Assembly: GCF_009720735.1 (NCBI RefSeq)
Contig: NZ_WNKU01000002.1
Span: forward strand, 1-64,000
DNA length: 64,000 nucleotides
Direction of reading: 5' to 3'
Source: Heliobacterium mobile
GTDB lineage: Bacteria; Bacillota; Desulfitobacteriia; Heliobacteriales; Heliobacteriaceae
The position numbers and the translations under genes were made by a program. Under the pieces are notes generated by a model that made no database searches, was not told where the DNA came from, and saw nothing but the letters and a program-made list of their open reading frames with translations. Of the stretch, positions 55,813 through 64,000 are shown in pieces (positions within the stretch are counted from its first letter, which is position 1; every line of letters starts with the position of its first letter).

Positions 55813-57388
55813 TACGAAAAAAGCCAACGAGTAAGGTTCCCCCAGGAAACGTTCGTAAGTCTTCCCTTGTTAGGGATCCCAGCGGGAATAAGAGAAGAAG
55901 ATACAGCAGCAATGCCAGCAAACCGGAGAGCCCTGACAAAAACGGCGAGGTATAGCCCAAATAGCTTGATACTTGTAAATAGATCTGAAAAGTGCCGATC
56001 ATCGCCACCGCAGCCAGGGCCGGTCTCAGCAGATGAAGCAAGTCTGATCCGGACATGCCCAATTTTCCGCGGAACCACCAGACATGCAAACAAGCGGTCA
56101 CCAGATTCGTCACGGTATATCCCAAGGCAATGCCTTTTAAACCGAAGAGAGGAAGAGAAGCCACATAGATAAACAGGAAAATCCGTAAGGCCGATGTAAT
56201 CACGGTGACCACCAAGGGAAACATGACTTGCCCCATGCCTTGCAGGATGCCGGTCGTCGTGCTGTATATGTACAGGAAAAAGGCGCCTATGGTCAATATG
56301 TGCAGCGGGGCGCTCATGCCCTGGATGCCAAATAGGGACGATGCGACATCGTCGCCGACAAGCAGAATCATTCCGACACAAGGCCAGCCGATGACCGCTG
56401 TTAGACGCAGTGCTTTTACGGTACGGTACCTGACGGCCTCGGTCTGTCGTAAAGCCCAGCTTTCGGCTATCCCCGAAACGAGACTGGTCGACAGCGGGAT
56501 AGTGAATACTGTGGGGATCGTGATCAGCGGTGCCAATCCGCCTACGAGGCTGCCGAAGGCAGCAGTCGCTTCAGAAAGGGTCATGCCGGACAATTGCAGA
56601 CACCGGGGAATCAAGAAGGCATCTAACGTCAGCATCAGGCAGCCGATGATGCGTGAGCTGGCCACAGGATAGGCCAGCGGCCAGAGGGAACGCAGTGCAA
56701 AGCGGCGGCCAAAGGTCGCTGGCATCGACTTGTTGTTCCAAAATCGCTTCAGTCGCTGGAAGAGAAAAGGGCCTGACAACCAGAGCAATGCGGCCAATCC
56801 GAACAATTCACCGAGTGTAATCCCAAGGGCGATACCAGCGGCGGCATAGGCGATTCCCCGTGGGAGCAGCCACAAGGCCAGCGATAAACCGCTGGCGATC
56901 CGGATCACTTGCTCGACCATCGACGCGAGAGAGGGCGGTTCCATTGACTGCATCCCCTGGCAGAAGGCACGGAGGCCTGATGCTAGACAGATAAAAAATA
57001 TGCTAGGGATAAGAACCCAAAAAGCCGATTCGGCACGGCGGTCAGCCACGAGCCCAGGAAACAAATACTGAGGCAGGATCGCCGCTGCCCCGGTGATGAT
57101 CACTCCCCCTAAAGCAAGCAAAACCATCGATGTACTGACCATCTGCCGGACATTGCCCCATTGACCGCGAGCTGCTTCTTCGGCGACACGCTTGGTCAAA
57201 GCGACAGGTATTCCCGCTGTGGCCACAACGAGCAGCAGGATGTATATCGGATATATCATTTGAAAGAGTCCGACCGTTTCTGGACCGATATATTTCATCA
57301 TCACGATCTGATTAAAGAAAGCTAAAAAACGATTTAAGAGGGTCGCTCCAAAGAGGATTACTGTACCGTAGGTGAGTGCGGTGGCCAT
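55805..57388 (-). CDS. spoVB: Stage V sporulation protein B-type flippase (MOP superfamily)
   Basis: 527 aa, ATG six bases after AAGGGGG. About 14 membrane helices. FGATLLNRFLAFFNQIVMMK-YIG, VGLFQMIYPIYILLLVVATA and GIPVALTKRVAEEAARG are close to SpoVB/YtgP-like flippases. LGITLGELFGLAALLWL and AAFGSLVGGLAPLITIPTVF follow. It probably moves lipid-linked precursors for spore cortex or wall. Together with amj the window holds two flippase types. Confidence 0.88.
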   Translation of the reverse strand: MATALTYGTVILFGATLLNRFLAFFNQIVMMKYIGPETVGLFQMIYPIYILLLVVATAGIPVALTKRVAEEAARGQWGNVRQMVSTSMVLLALGGVIITGAAAILPQYLFPGLVADRRAESAFWVLIPSIFFICLASGLRAFCQGMQSMEPPSLASMVEQVIRIASGLSLALWLLPRGIAYAAAGIALGITLGELFGLAALLWLSGPFLFQRLKRFWNNKSMPATFGRRFALRSLWPLAYPVASSRIIGCLMLTLDAFLIPRCLQLSGMTLSEATAAFGSLVGGLAPLITIPTVFTIPLSTSLVSGIAESWALRQTEAVRYRTVKALRLTAVIGWPCVGMILLVGDDVASSLFGIQGMSAPLHILTIGAFFLYIYSTTTGILQGMGQVMFPLVVTVITSALRIFLFIYVASLPLFGLKGIALGYTVTNLVTACLHVWWFRGKLGMSGSDLLHLLRPALAAVAMIGTFQIYLQVSSYLGYTSPFLSGLSGLLALLLYLLLLFPLGSLTREDLRTFPGGTLLVGFFRKN

Positions 57389-57502
57389 AATCATCCCCCT
57401 TAAAAAAATTCCACCTAGGTGAGCCACCGGGAAAGGAGTTTAAAGCTTAACGTATAATTAATAAAATAGTTCGAATTATTGCAAGCAAAGGAGGGTCCAG
57501 TT

Positions 57503-59527
57503 TTGACGACACCGAGGGAAGCCATCCGCAATATAGCTGTACTCGCCCACAATGGAGCAGGAAAAACCTCTTTGGTGGAATCGATGCTGTTCAACGCAGG
57601 GCTCATAACTCGCAAGGGCAAGGTGGAAGACGGGAATACAATTACCGATTTTTTGCCCGAAGAGACGAAGCGCAAAGTCAGCATCCAAGCTGCGCTAGCA
57701 CCAGTAAAATGGAACGGCGCCAAGCTCAACATCATCGATACACCCGGCTACAGCGACTTCTTTGGGGAAGTGGCTGGTGCCATCTCGGTCGTCGAAGGGG
57801 TTTTGGTAGTCCTTTGTGCTGTCAGCGGCGTACAAGTACAGACAGAAGTGGCCTGGAAGCAATGCCAAGAAAAAGGTCGAATTCCCCTCATCTTCATCAA
57901 CAAACTGGATCGAGAAAATGCAAATTTTGATAAAGCCTTAGAGCAGATGCGGGAGCTGGGTGGACCCCAGATCCTGCCGATGCAATGGCCTGTGGGCACT
58001 GGACCGCAGTGGCAAGGAATGGTAAGCATCCTCGACGGCGTCTTTATTCCAGCTAATCCTAAATTCAAAGATATGCCTGCCCTTTCTCCAGAAGAATCGG
58101 AGTCTCTAGCCCAGTGGCGAGAAAAGTTGGTCGAAGCAGCGGTCGAGATCGACGAAGAATTAATGATGCGCTATCTGGAAGGGGAAGAGCTGACTGTCGA
58201 AGAGATTCGCCCTGCTTTGGTCGAATCGATCAAAAACGGAAAAATCATACCTCTTTTAGGTGGTTCCATCCATGCCGACAGCACCGTTAAGGCTTTGCTG
58301 GATAAACTGGTGGAACTGCTCCCGTCGCCGCTTGATGATCAAGGAGAAGTGCCTGCCGAGAAAGCGCCCCTAAAAGCACAAGTCTACAAGACCGTCATCG
58401 ATCCCTATTTAGGCAAAGTCAACTATGTACGGATTTACCAAGGTATCCTAAAAAGCGATACGCCCCTTTATAACATTACGGCACAGAAAGATGAAAAACC
58501 GGTTCCACCGTTGAGCATGATGGGAAAAAGCCAGCATTCGCTAGATTCGGCCGGTCCCGGTGAAATCATCGCCCTGGCGAAACTGCAACATACCCACACA
58601 GGCGACACCTTGTCCCTTAAAGGGGTATCGATGGAGCCGCTGCCTGCCACTGTTTTTCCCTGTCCCGGCTTGTCCATGGCTTTTCATCCTGCTACCAAAG
58701 CCGATGAAGATAAACTGGGCAGCGGATTACAGCGCCTCTTGGAGGAAGATCCTTGTATCAAAATCCACCGAAATACGGAAACTAAAGAGACGATCTTGAC
58801 TGGAATGGGTACACTTCATTTAGAAGTTTGTGTGGAACGGCTGCAACGAAAATACGGTGTCAATGTGACAACCAGTTGGCCAAAAGTGCCCTACCGGGAG
58901 TCTATCCGTAAAATAGCGAAAGCAGAGGGAAAACATAAAAAACAAACGGGCGGTCACGGTCAATACGGCCACGTTTGGCTGGTTATGGAGCCTACGTTAA
59001 CGGGTGATTTTGAATTTAACGAATCGATTTTCGGTGGAGTTGTCCCTCGTAATTTCATTCCCGCTGTCGAAAAAGGTGTCCGGGAAAGCTTGGTCGAAGG
59101 CGTTCTGGCTGGTTATCCTGTCACCAACATCAAAGTAAACCTGGTTGACGGTTCATATCACCCTGTCGATTCGTCAGAGCTGGCCTTTAAAATGGCGGCC
59201 CATTTAGCCTTTAAAAAGGGGATGGAGATAGCCGATCCCTATCTGCTCGAACCGGTCATGCAGGTGGAAATCGACGTGCCTGAGTATTATCTCGGCGATA
59301 TTCTCGGTGACATCAATGGACGGCGCGGCCGAGTTTTAGGCAGCGATATGGTCGGCAACCGACAAGTGATTCAGGCACTCGTCCCCCAGCAAGAACTAGT
59401 TCAATTCCCCTTACAACTACAGGCCATTACCCACGGTCGAGGGACTTACCGTGCCAAATTCCACTCTTACCAGGAAGTTCCGGCCCGGCTTGCTCAGACG
59501 GTCATAGAGGCTGCCAAGAAACACTAA
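57503..59527 (+). CDS. Elongation factor G-like GTPase (EF-G2 type)
   Basis: 674 aa, TTG 9 bases after AAAGGAGG; a longer frame begins in the promoter region. G1 is AHNGAGKTSLVESMLF (AHIDAGKTT in EF-G), G3 is IIDTPGYSDF, and G4 is NKLDREN. Switch I DGNTITDFLPEETKRKVSIQ and the domain IV phrase QTGGHGQYGHVWL are characteristic of the second EF-G found in Clostridia and Actinobacteria. It retains domain V (EIDVPEYYLGDILGDINGRR). Its exact role (ribosome recycling or stress) is not established. Confidence 0.9.
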   Translation: MTTPREAIRNIAVLAHNGAGKTSLVESMLFNAGLITRKGKVEDGNTITDFLPEETKRKVSIQAALAPVKWNGAKLNIIDTPGYSDFFGEVAGAISVVEGVLVVLCAVSGVQVQTEVAWKQCQEKGRIPLIFINKLDRENANFDKALEQMRELGGPQILPMQWPVGTGPQWQGMVSILDGVFIPANPKFKDMPALSPEESESLAQWREKLVEAAVEIDEELMMRYLEGEELTVEEIRPALVESIKNGKIIPLLGGSIHADSTVKALLDKLVELLPSPLDDQGEVPAEKAPLKAQVYKTVIDPYLGKVNYVRIYQGILKSDTPLYNITAQKDEKPVPPLSMMGKSQHSLDSAGPGEIIALAKLQHTHTGDTLSLKGVSMEPLPATVFPCPGLSMAFHPATKADEDKLGSGLQRLLEEDPCIKIHRNTETKETILTGMGTLHLEVCVERLQRKYGVNVTTSWPKVPYRESIRKIAKAEGKHKKQTGGHGQYGHVWLVMEPTLTGDFEFNESIFGGVVPRNFIPAVEKGVRESLVEGVLAGYPVTNIKVNLVDGSYHPVDSSELAFKMAAHLAFKKGMEIADPYLLEPVMQVEIDVPEYYLGDILGDINGRRGRVLGSDMVGNRQVIQALVPQQELVQFPLQLQAITHGRGTYRAKFHSYQEVPARLAQTVIEAAKKH

Positions 59528-59554
59528 ACGCAGAACTAAGATAAGTTCCCCTTT

Positions 59555-59594
59555 GGGAAGCCATGGCCTTAGGCCGATAAGGCTTCCTTTTTTT
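59555..59594 (+). terminator. Terminator after EF-G2 gene
   Basis: GGAAGCC/GGCTTCC stem with an inner GGCC/GGCC pair, followed by TTTTTTT. Confidence 0.85.
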
Positions 59595-59700
59595 ATGGTA
59601 TTCTTTTTTCCAATCTCCTTTTGCTCGTAGAAAAAGGGTTTTTTAATGCAAACATTGAATACTGTGTAGAAAACTCCGTCATGGGACAGGGGAAAAGGAC

Positions 59701-60546
59701 ATGAAAATAGATCTCCATCTCCATACAACGGCCTCTGACGGCCTTCACTCGCCCCTTGAACTGCTCGATATGGCGGCGAAGGCTGGCTTGACTCATATAT
59801 CCATTACCGATCATGAATCTGTGAACGGTTGTTTTGAAATTGCTGCGGCAGCACAACGTCGAGGAGTCCGTGTTATCCCTGGCGTGGAACTATTGGTCAC
59901 CTATCAACGAGAAGAGGTTCACCTGCTTGGGTACGGCGTTAATTTGCACTGTGAAGCTTTTAAGACCCGCCTGACAGAACTGCGAGAGGCGCGAACCCGT
60001 GTGGCAAAACAGATGGTGCAGAAGTTACAAGAACAAGGAGTCACCCTGTCTTGGCAAGATGTGCTCGATGTAGCCAACCCGGGAGTTGCCGTGAGCAAAG
60101 GTCACATCGTCTATGCCTTGTATAAGTGTGGCTTGTTAAACCGCCCCGGTTCGGAATTTATTAAACACTATTTGAATCCCAGGGGTTTGGCCCATGTGGA
60201 ATATTTATCTCATTCCCTCGCCGAAGGGGTTGAACTCATCCGGTCTGCTGGAGGAGTGGCTGTCATCGCCCATCCAGGTCTTTTATCGAATCAATCGATT
60301 CTACCGGACATGATCGAACGCTATCCCGTCGGTTTGGAAGTCTTTTACGGTTATTATGGGCCGAACCGGGAAAAGTGGGTTCAACAATATTACGATTTGG
60401 CTGTGGAAAAAGGGCTGCTGATGACTGGAGGAACGGACTACCATGGTCCCTACGCGCCTTTTAAACCAGGAGGCGTCGAAATACCTGATTGGGTAATGGC
60501 CGACCTAGAAGCGGCTATAGCTCGGAATCAATCATCACCTGCTTGA
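59701..60546 (+). CDS. PHP-domain phosphoesterase
   Basis: 281 aa, ATG after GGGGAAAAGG. PHP metal ligands: DLHLHTTASDG, ITDHESVNG, VIPGVELLV, AVIAHPGLLS and GGTDYHGPY. It resembles the 3',5'-nucleoside bisphosphate phosphatase (RNase AM) group. FYGYYGPNREKWVQQYYDLA in the C-terminal part is typical. Likely role: turnover of nucleotide phosphates. 27 bases separate it from the K+ channel gene. Confidence 0.88.
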   Translation: MKIDLHLHTTASDGLHSPLELLDMAAKAGLTHISITDHESVNGCFEIAAAAQRRGVRVIPGVELLVTYQREEVHLLGYGVNLHCEAFKTRLTELREARTRVAKQMVQKLQEQGVTLSWQDVLDVANPGVAVSKGHIVYALYKCGLLNRPGSEFIKHYLNPRGLAHVEYLSHSLAEGVELIRSAGGVAVIAHPGLLSNQSILPDMIERYPVGLEVFYGYYGPNREKWVQQYYDLAVEKGLLMTGGTDYHGPYAPFKPGGVEIPDWVMADLEAAIARNQSSPA

Positions 60547-60573
60547 TTAGAACCGCAGGAGTGTGACCCGCCT

Positions 60574-61581
60574 TTGGAACTGCGCCAGATTAAATGGGCT
60601 ATCATATCCATCGTCAGCTTTATGATCTTTGGCACGGTCGGTTTTATGTGGCTCGAAAAAGACTTTACCATGCTCGATGCGGCCTGGCTGACAGAGACAA
60701 CCTTGTTGACCGTCGGATACGGTGACCGTTTACCCAAAACGGTGAGCGGCCAGATGTTCGCTTTGCTGATCATGCCGCTTGGTGTAGGCATTGTTGCTTA
60801 TGCTATCGGTATCATCGCCGGTTCGGTGGTAGAAGGTCAGTTGCTAAACTTTTTGGGGAGACGAGCAATGGAGACGAAAATTTCTAAACTGAAAAATCAT
60901 ATTATCGTCTGCGGAGCCGGCCGAGTTGGTTGGCAGGTAGCAGAGCAATTGTCAAAAGACGATGTGCCATTCGTGATCATCGATTCCCATATCGACATAC
61001 TGCAGCAATATGGTCAACAGAATCTGCTTTTTATTCAAGGTGACGCCCGGGAGGACGACGTACTCCGGCAGGCCGGAATAGACCATGCCCGCGGGGTTGT
61101 AGCGGCTTTGCCGACCGACGCGGATAATGTCTATATCGCCTTGACCGCGAAAGGCTTAAACCCGGATATTCTCGTCGTTGCCCGTGCAGACCGCATGGAG
61201 TCGGAAGATAAGTTATACCGCGCCGGTGCCGATAAGGTCGTCTCACCGGCCGTTATCGGCGGCAGAAGAATGGCCATGTCCATTCTCAAACCGGCCAGTG
61301 TCGAATACGTGGAGACGGTATTGCACGACAAAGAGCACGAGATCGACCTCGAGGAGATCGTGCTCAGAGAGCATTCTCCCTTAACTAACAAAACATTAGC
61401 TGAAGCGCAGCTTCGAGAAAAAACGGGGGCCATGGTGGTCGCTATTCGACGAGGGCAGGAGCTGATTTCCAATCCTCGAGCCTCCCAGATGTTACTCCCC
61501 GGTGATTTGCTCATCGTCTTCGGCACTCGAAACCAACTGACAGCCTTCGAGCTGTTGGCTTCGGCGCCGAAGAAACCATAA
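60574..61581 (+). CDS. Two-helix K+ channel with RCK domains (MthK-like)
   Basis: 335 aa, TTG start. Membrane helix 1 is WAIISIVSFMIFGTVGFMWL, pore helix and filter are TETTLLTVGYGDRLPKT with TVGYGD, and helix 2 is FALLIMPLGVGIVAYAIGII. The cytoplasmic part starts HIIVCGAGRVGWQVAEQL (RCK-N nucleotide loop) and ends with an RCK-C/TrkA-C domain (VLREHSPLTNKTLAEAQLRE). It gates potassium flow in response to nucleotides or Ca2+. Ribosome site is about 14 bases away, so the start is less certain. Confidence 0.92.
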   Translation: MELRQIKWAIISIVSFMIFGTVGFMWLEKDFTMLDAAWLTETTLLTVGYGDRLPKTVSGQMFALLIMPLGVGIVAYAIGIIAGSVVEGQLLNFLGRRAMETKISKLKNHIIVCGAGRVGWQVAEQLSKDDVPFVIIDSHIDILQQYGQQNLLFIQGDAREDDVLRQAGIDHARGVVAALPTDADNVYIALTAKGLNPDILVVARADRMESEDKLYRAGADKVVSPAVIGGRRMAMSILKPASVEYVETVLHDKEHEIDLEEIVLREHSPLTNKTLAEAQLREKTGAMVVAIRRGQELISNPRASQMLLPGDLLIVFGTRNQLTAFELLASAPKKP

Positions 61582-61623
61582 TATTAAACAACCTAGTTGA
61601 GATTAGAGCGAGGAGAGTGCGAG

Positions 61624-62925
61624 ATGATCTGGAATCGCCCCATGGAATCGATGAAACGAGCAGACTTGGAGAAATTGCAGCTTGAACGACTGAAAAAGAC
61701 GGTAGAACGGGTGTACCACAATGTGCCCGCCTATCGTGAAAAAATGCAGGCTGCCGGGCTGACCCCGATGGATATGCAAAGTTTGGAAGACCTTCGACGG
61801 CTTCCCTTTACGGTAAAACAGGACCTTCGTGACCATTATCCCTTCGGGCTCTTTGCCTCTCCGATGAGAGATATCGTACGGTTACATGCCTCTTCGGGAA
61901 CCACGGGAAACCCCATCGTGGTCGGTTATACACGGCGCGATTTAGATAATTGGTCTGAATTGATGGCTCGTACATTGACCTGTGCCGGCGCCAACGCCGA
62001 TTCGGTGGTGCAAGTGGGATACGGCTACGGGCTTTTCACAGGCGGTTTGGGTGCCCACTACGGCGCTGAAAAGGTCGGGGCCACCGTCGTCCCTATCTCT
62101 GGCGGCAATACGAAACGGCAGATCAAACTGATGCAAGATTTCGGTACGACGATTTTGGCCTGCACGCCGTCATATGCCTTATTCCTCGCAGAGACTCTGC
62201 AAGAGTCCGGAATCCCCCGGGACAAGCTTCGCTTAAAGGCAGGCATCTTCGGTGCCGAACCTTGGACGGAAGAAATGCGCCGGGAATTGGAATACCGACT
62301 GCAGATCACCGCCATCGATATATACGGGCTCAGCGAAGTCATGGGACCGGGTGTGGCCAGCGAATGTCCCGTGAAAAACGGATTACATATCTTTGAAGAT
62401 CACTTCATTCCTGAAATCATTGACCCTGTGACCGAAGAGCCTTTGCCGTATGGGGAGAAAGGTGAACTCGTCTTCACGACGATTACCAAAGAAGGTTTTC
62501 CGGTCATTCGTTACCGGACCCGGGACATTTCGGTGTTACATGTGGAACCTTGCGCCTGCGGTCGTACTCATGTCCGCATGTCCAAGGTCAGCGGACGGAC
62601 GGACGATATGGTCATCATTCGCGGTGTCAACGTTTTCCCGTCGCAGGTAGAAAGCGTCCTGCTCAGCTTAGGGCTCACAGAGCCGCACTATGTGCTTGTC
62701 ATTGACCGGGTAGGCACGTTGGATACACTGGAAGTATGGGTGGAAGTATCGGAAAAGATGTTCTCCGACGAAATCAGAAGTATGGAACGGATCGAACGTA
62801 CCATCCAGCGAGAACTGGAGAGCCTCTTAGGACTTACGGCGCGAGTTCGTCTCGTCGAACCCAAATCAATTGAGCGCAGTGAAGGAAAGGCCAAACGAGT
62901 CATTGATCGCCGTAAGCTATCATAA
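61624..62925 (+). CDS. paaK: Phenylacetate-CoA ligase
   Basis: 433 aa, ATG after GAGGAGAG. AMP-binding core: [17 protein letters not shown] (P-loop), [47 protein letters not shown] and [20 protein letters not shown]. The final Lys in [12 protein letters not shown] is the adenylation lysine. It activates phenylacetate (or an aryl acid) with CoA. In anaerobic Firmicutes it typically lies with an ACT-domain gene as here, and serves aromatic amino acid use. Confidence 0.92.
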   Translation: MIWNRPMESMKRADLEKLQLERLKKTVERVYHNVPAYREKMQAAGLTPMDMQSLEDLRRLPFTVKQDLRDHYPFGLFASPMRDIVRLHASSGTTGNPIVVGYTRRDLDNWSELMARTLTCAGANADSVVQVGYGYGLFTGGLGAHYGAEKVGATVVPISGGNTKRQIKLMQDFGTTILACTPSYALFLAETLQESGIPRDKLRLKAGIFGAEPWTEEMRRELEYRLQITAIDIYGLSEVMGPGVASECPVKNGLHIFEDHFIPEIIDPVTEEPLPYGEKGELVFTTITKEGFPVIRYRTRDISVLHVEPCACGRTHVRMSKVSGRTDDMVIIRGVNVFPSQVESVLLSLGLTEPHYVLVIDRVGTLDTLEVWVEVSEKMFSDEIRSMERIERTIQRELESLLGLTARVRLVEPKSIERSEGKAKRVIDRRKLS

Positions 62926-62962
62926 GCTGAATATCTGAGTATACTAGAAAGGGGACAATCTT

Positions 62963-63394
62963 ATGAAAGTTCAACAGATTTCTGTCTTCTTGGAAAATAA
63001 ATCGGGACGTCTCGCCACCTTGACTCGCACACTCGCGAACGAAAACATCAATATTCGGGCTTTATCGATAGCCGATACGACTGATTTTGGTATCCTACGC
63101 TTGATCGTCGATAAGCCGGACGCCGCTTACCTTGCCTTGAAACGGTCCGGTTTCACCGTCAGCGAGACGTCGGTCATCGCTGTGGCCATTCCTGACCATC
63201 CCGGCGGTTTAGCTGGGATCATGGATGTTTTGGCAGGAGCGAAAATCAATATCGAATACCTTTACGCCTTGCCCGAAAAAACGCCTGATAAAGCATTAGT
63301 GATTTTCCGTGTCGAACGCCTCGATGATGCGATTCAAGTGCTGCAATCTCACGGTATCGGCGTCTTGAAAGGCGAAGAAGTTTACGGTTTATAA
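62963..63394 (+). CDS. Tandem ACT-domain protein
   Basis: 143 aa, ATG after AAAGGGGAC. Two ACT repeats: QISVFLENKSGRLATLTRTL-ANENINIRALSIAD and AVAIPDHPGGLAGIMDVLAG with INIEYLYALPEK. ACT domains bind amino acids. Pairing with paaK is common in Clostridia and Archaea, suggesting amino-acid sensing for the CoA ligase. Confidence 0.9.
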   Translation: MKVQQISVFLENKSGRLATLTRTLANENINIRALSIADTTDFGILRLIVDKPDAAYLALKRSGFTVSETSVIAVAIPDHPGGLAGIMDVLAGAKINIEYLYALPEKTPDKALVIFRVERLDDAIQVLQSHGIGVLKGEEVYGL

Positions 63395-63401
63395 TGGAGT
63401 C

Positions 63402-63430
63402 AGCCCGTCTCTACGGGCTTTCTCTTTTTA
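63402..63430 (+). terminator. Terminator after the ACT gene
   Basis: AGCCCGT/ACGGGCT with loop CTCT, then TTCTCTTTTT. Confidence 0.85.
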
Positions 63431-63483
63431 CTCTCAACCAACAATTCTCTCTGACGATTAGAGAAAGGGGAATATTTAATCTG

Positions 63484-64000
63484 GTGAACAAGCGGCGATA
63501 CTTGGGATTCTTAGTATTCTTCGCGGTATTCGTTGTCTTGCCTGTACTCACATCGATATTAAAACTTTATGTAGACTGGCGTTGGTTTAGTTCGGAAGGC
63601 TATGCTGGTGTATTTACGACTCGTTTTCTAACGTCCTGGGGATTGTCCCTCGCTATTGGCACACTCGCTTTTCTCTTTACTTACATCAACCTGCGCTTGA
63701 CCAGGGAAGTGGTCGGCAAAGCTCTTCAATTCGCCCGGAACATGGAATCCCATCCACGGCTTTTTGCCTTGAGCGATTGGCTCAAACCCGAGTACATGAA
63801 CAAAATCTTTTTGTTCATCAGCTTTCTGGCAGCTCTAACCGTATCGCAGTTGGCTTCCGGCGAGTGGCAAAGCCTGCTGTTAGCGCTGCAAAATGAGAGT
63901 TTCGCCATTGCCGATCCCTTGTTTCAGCGGGATGTAGGATTTTATCTTTTCCAGTTACCCTTCTTGGAATTGGTTTACCACATCACCCAAGCGATTTTGC
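63484..64000 (+). CDS. UPF0182 membrane protein, N-terminal part
   Basis: GTG start after AAAGGGG; the frame is open to the window edge (172 codons seen). Helices LGFLVFFAVFVVLPVLTSIL and LSLAIGTLAFLFTYINLRL, the phrase YVDWRWFSSEGYAGVFTTRF, and ADPLFQRDVGFYLFQLPFLE match the UPF0182 family of large multi-pass membrane proteins. Function unknown. The full protein is expected to have about 900 residues. Confidence 0.88.
   Translation, partial: MNKRRYLGFLVFFAVFVVLPVLTSILKLYVDWRWFSSEGYAGVFTTRFLTSWGLSLAIGTLAFLFTYINLRLTREVVGKALQFARNMESHPRLFALSDWLKPEYMNKIFLFISFLAALTVSQLASGEWQSLLLALQNESFAIADPLFQRDVGFYLFQLPFLELVYHITQAIL

Noticed and set aside
1-64000. CRISPR arrays, rRNA genes and complete insertion sequences
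   Set aside because: No regularly spaced repeats, rRNA sequence or transposase gene was seen in the window.

Overview
The window looks like the chromosome of an anaerobic, endospore-forming Firmicute. A class related to Heliobacteria/Peptococcia is my guess from gene style, and this is not proven. The evidence is an alpha/beta-type small acid-soluble spore protein, SpoVB, Amj, LCP and EF-G2-type genes, frequent TTG/GTG starts with strong GGAGG ribosome sites, and an oxygen-sensitive class III ribonucleotide reductase carried by the phage.

Region 1 (1 to about 26.6 kb, almost all + strand) is a prophage or phage-derived block. It opens inside the tail tape measure gene and runs through baseplate and tail-fibre genes, a glycine-rich adhesin and a lysis cassette (BhlA-type holin, amidase, second holin). 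A long replication and nucleotide-metabolism block follows: initiator with embedded iterons, helicase loader, DnaB-like helicase, antirepressor, TOPRIM primase, a lone minus-strand XRE repressor, an ECF-like sigma factor, gp32-like SSB, family A DNA polymerase, RecB/Cas4-like nuclease, Hjc-like resolvase, NrdG, NrdD split by a group I intron with an HNH ORF, dUTPase, a divergent ThyX homologue, a DNA methyltransferase, dNMP kinase and a region 4 sigma-like protein. Five intergenic junctions carry the same composite signal: a terminator hairpin fused to TGTCACAAA-N12-TCGGCATTAA, placed 50-65 bases before the next start codon. A sixth, degenerate copy with identical spacing precedes the sigma gene. 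This looks like a phage-specific promoter regulon.

Region 2 (about 26.6 to 36.2 kb) is accessory DNA, visibly AT-rich from about 31 to 35 kb. It carries a membrane protein with two H-x13-H helices, a cytochrome b5-like protein, a ferritin, a second ferritin-like protein, two secreted paralogues, a lipoprotein, decayed repeats, and a three-gene cassette resembling a graspetide RiPP system (75-aa precursor, MvdD-like ATP-grasp ligase, membrane protein). It ends at an intact tRNA-Pro(CGG). A 34-bp exact copy of the tRNA 3' end lies 1.16 kb further in and brackets an amj flippase gene, so this is a used integration site. No integrase gene is visible; only short possible C-terminal remnants remain.

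Region 3 (about 36.6 to 64 kb) is ordinary chromosome: a stray tail-fibre-like protein, GNATs, NCS2 permease, RecJ, an SOS-controlled Y-family polymerase, LCP protein, S-adenosylhomocysteine hydrolase, a HAD phosphatase, PssA, a divergent PlsY-like protein, Fur-family regulator, DUF2225, DUF366-QueE-FolE (deazapurine/pterin pathway), a GGCT-DUF4264 fusion, SurE, spore protein, SpoVB, EF-G2, PHP phosphoesterase, K+ channel, phenylacetate-CoA ligase with an ACT protein, and the start of a UPF0182 protein.
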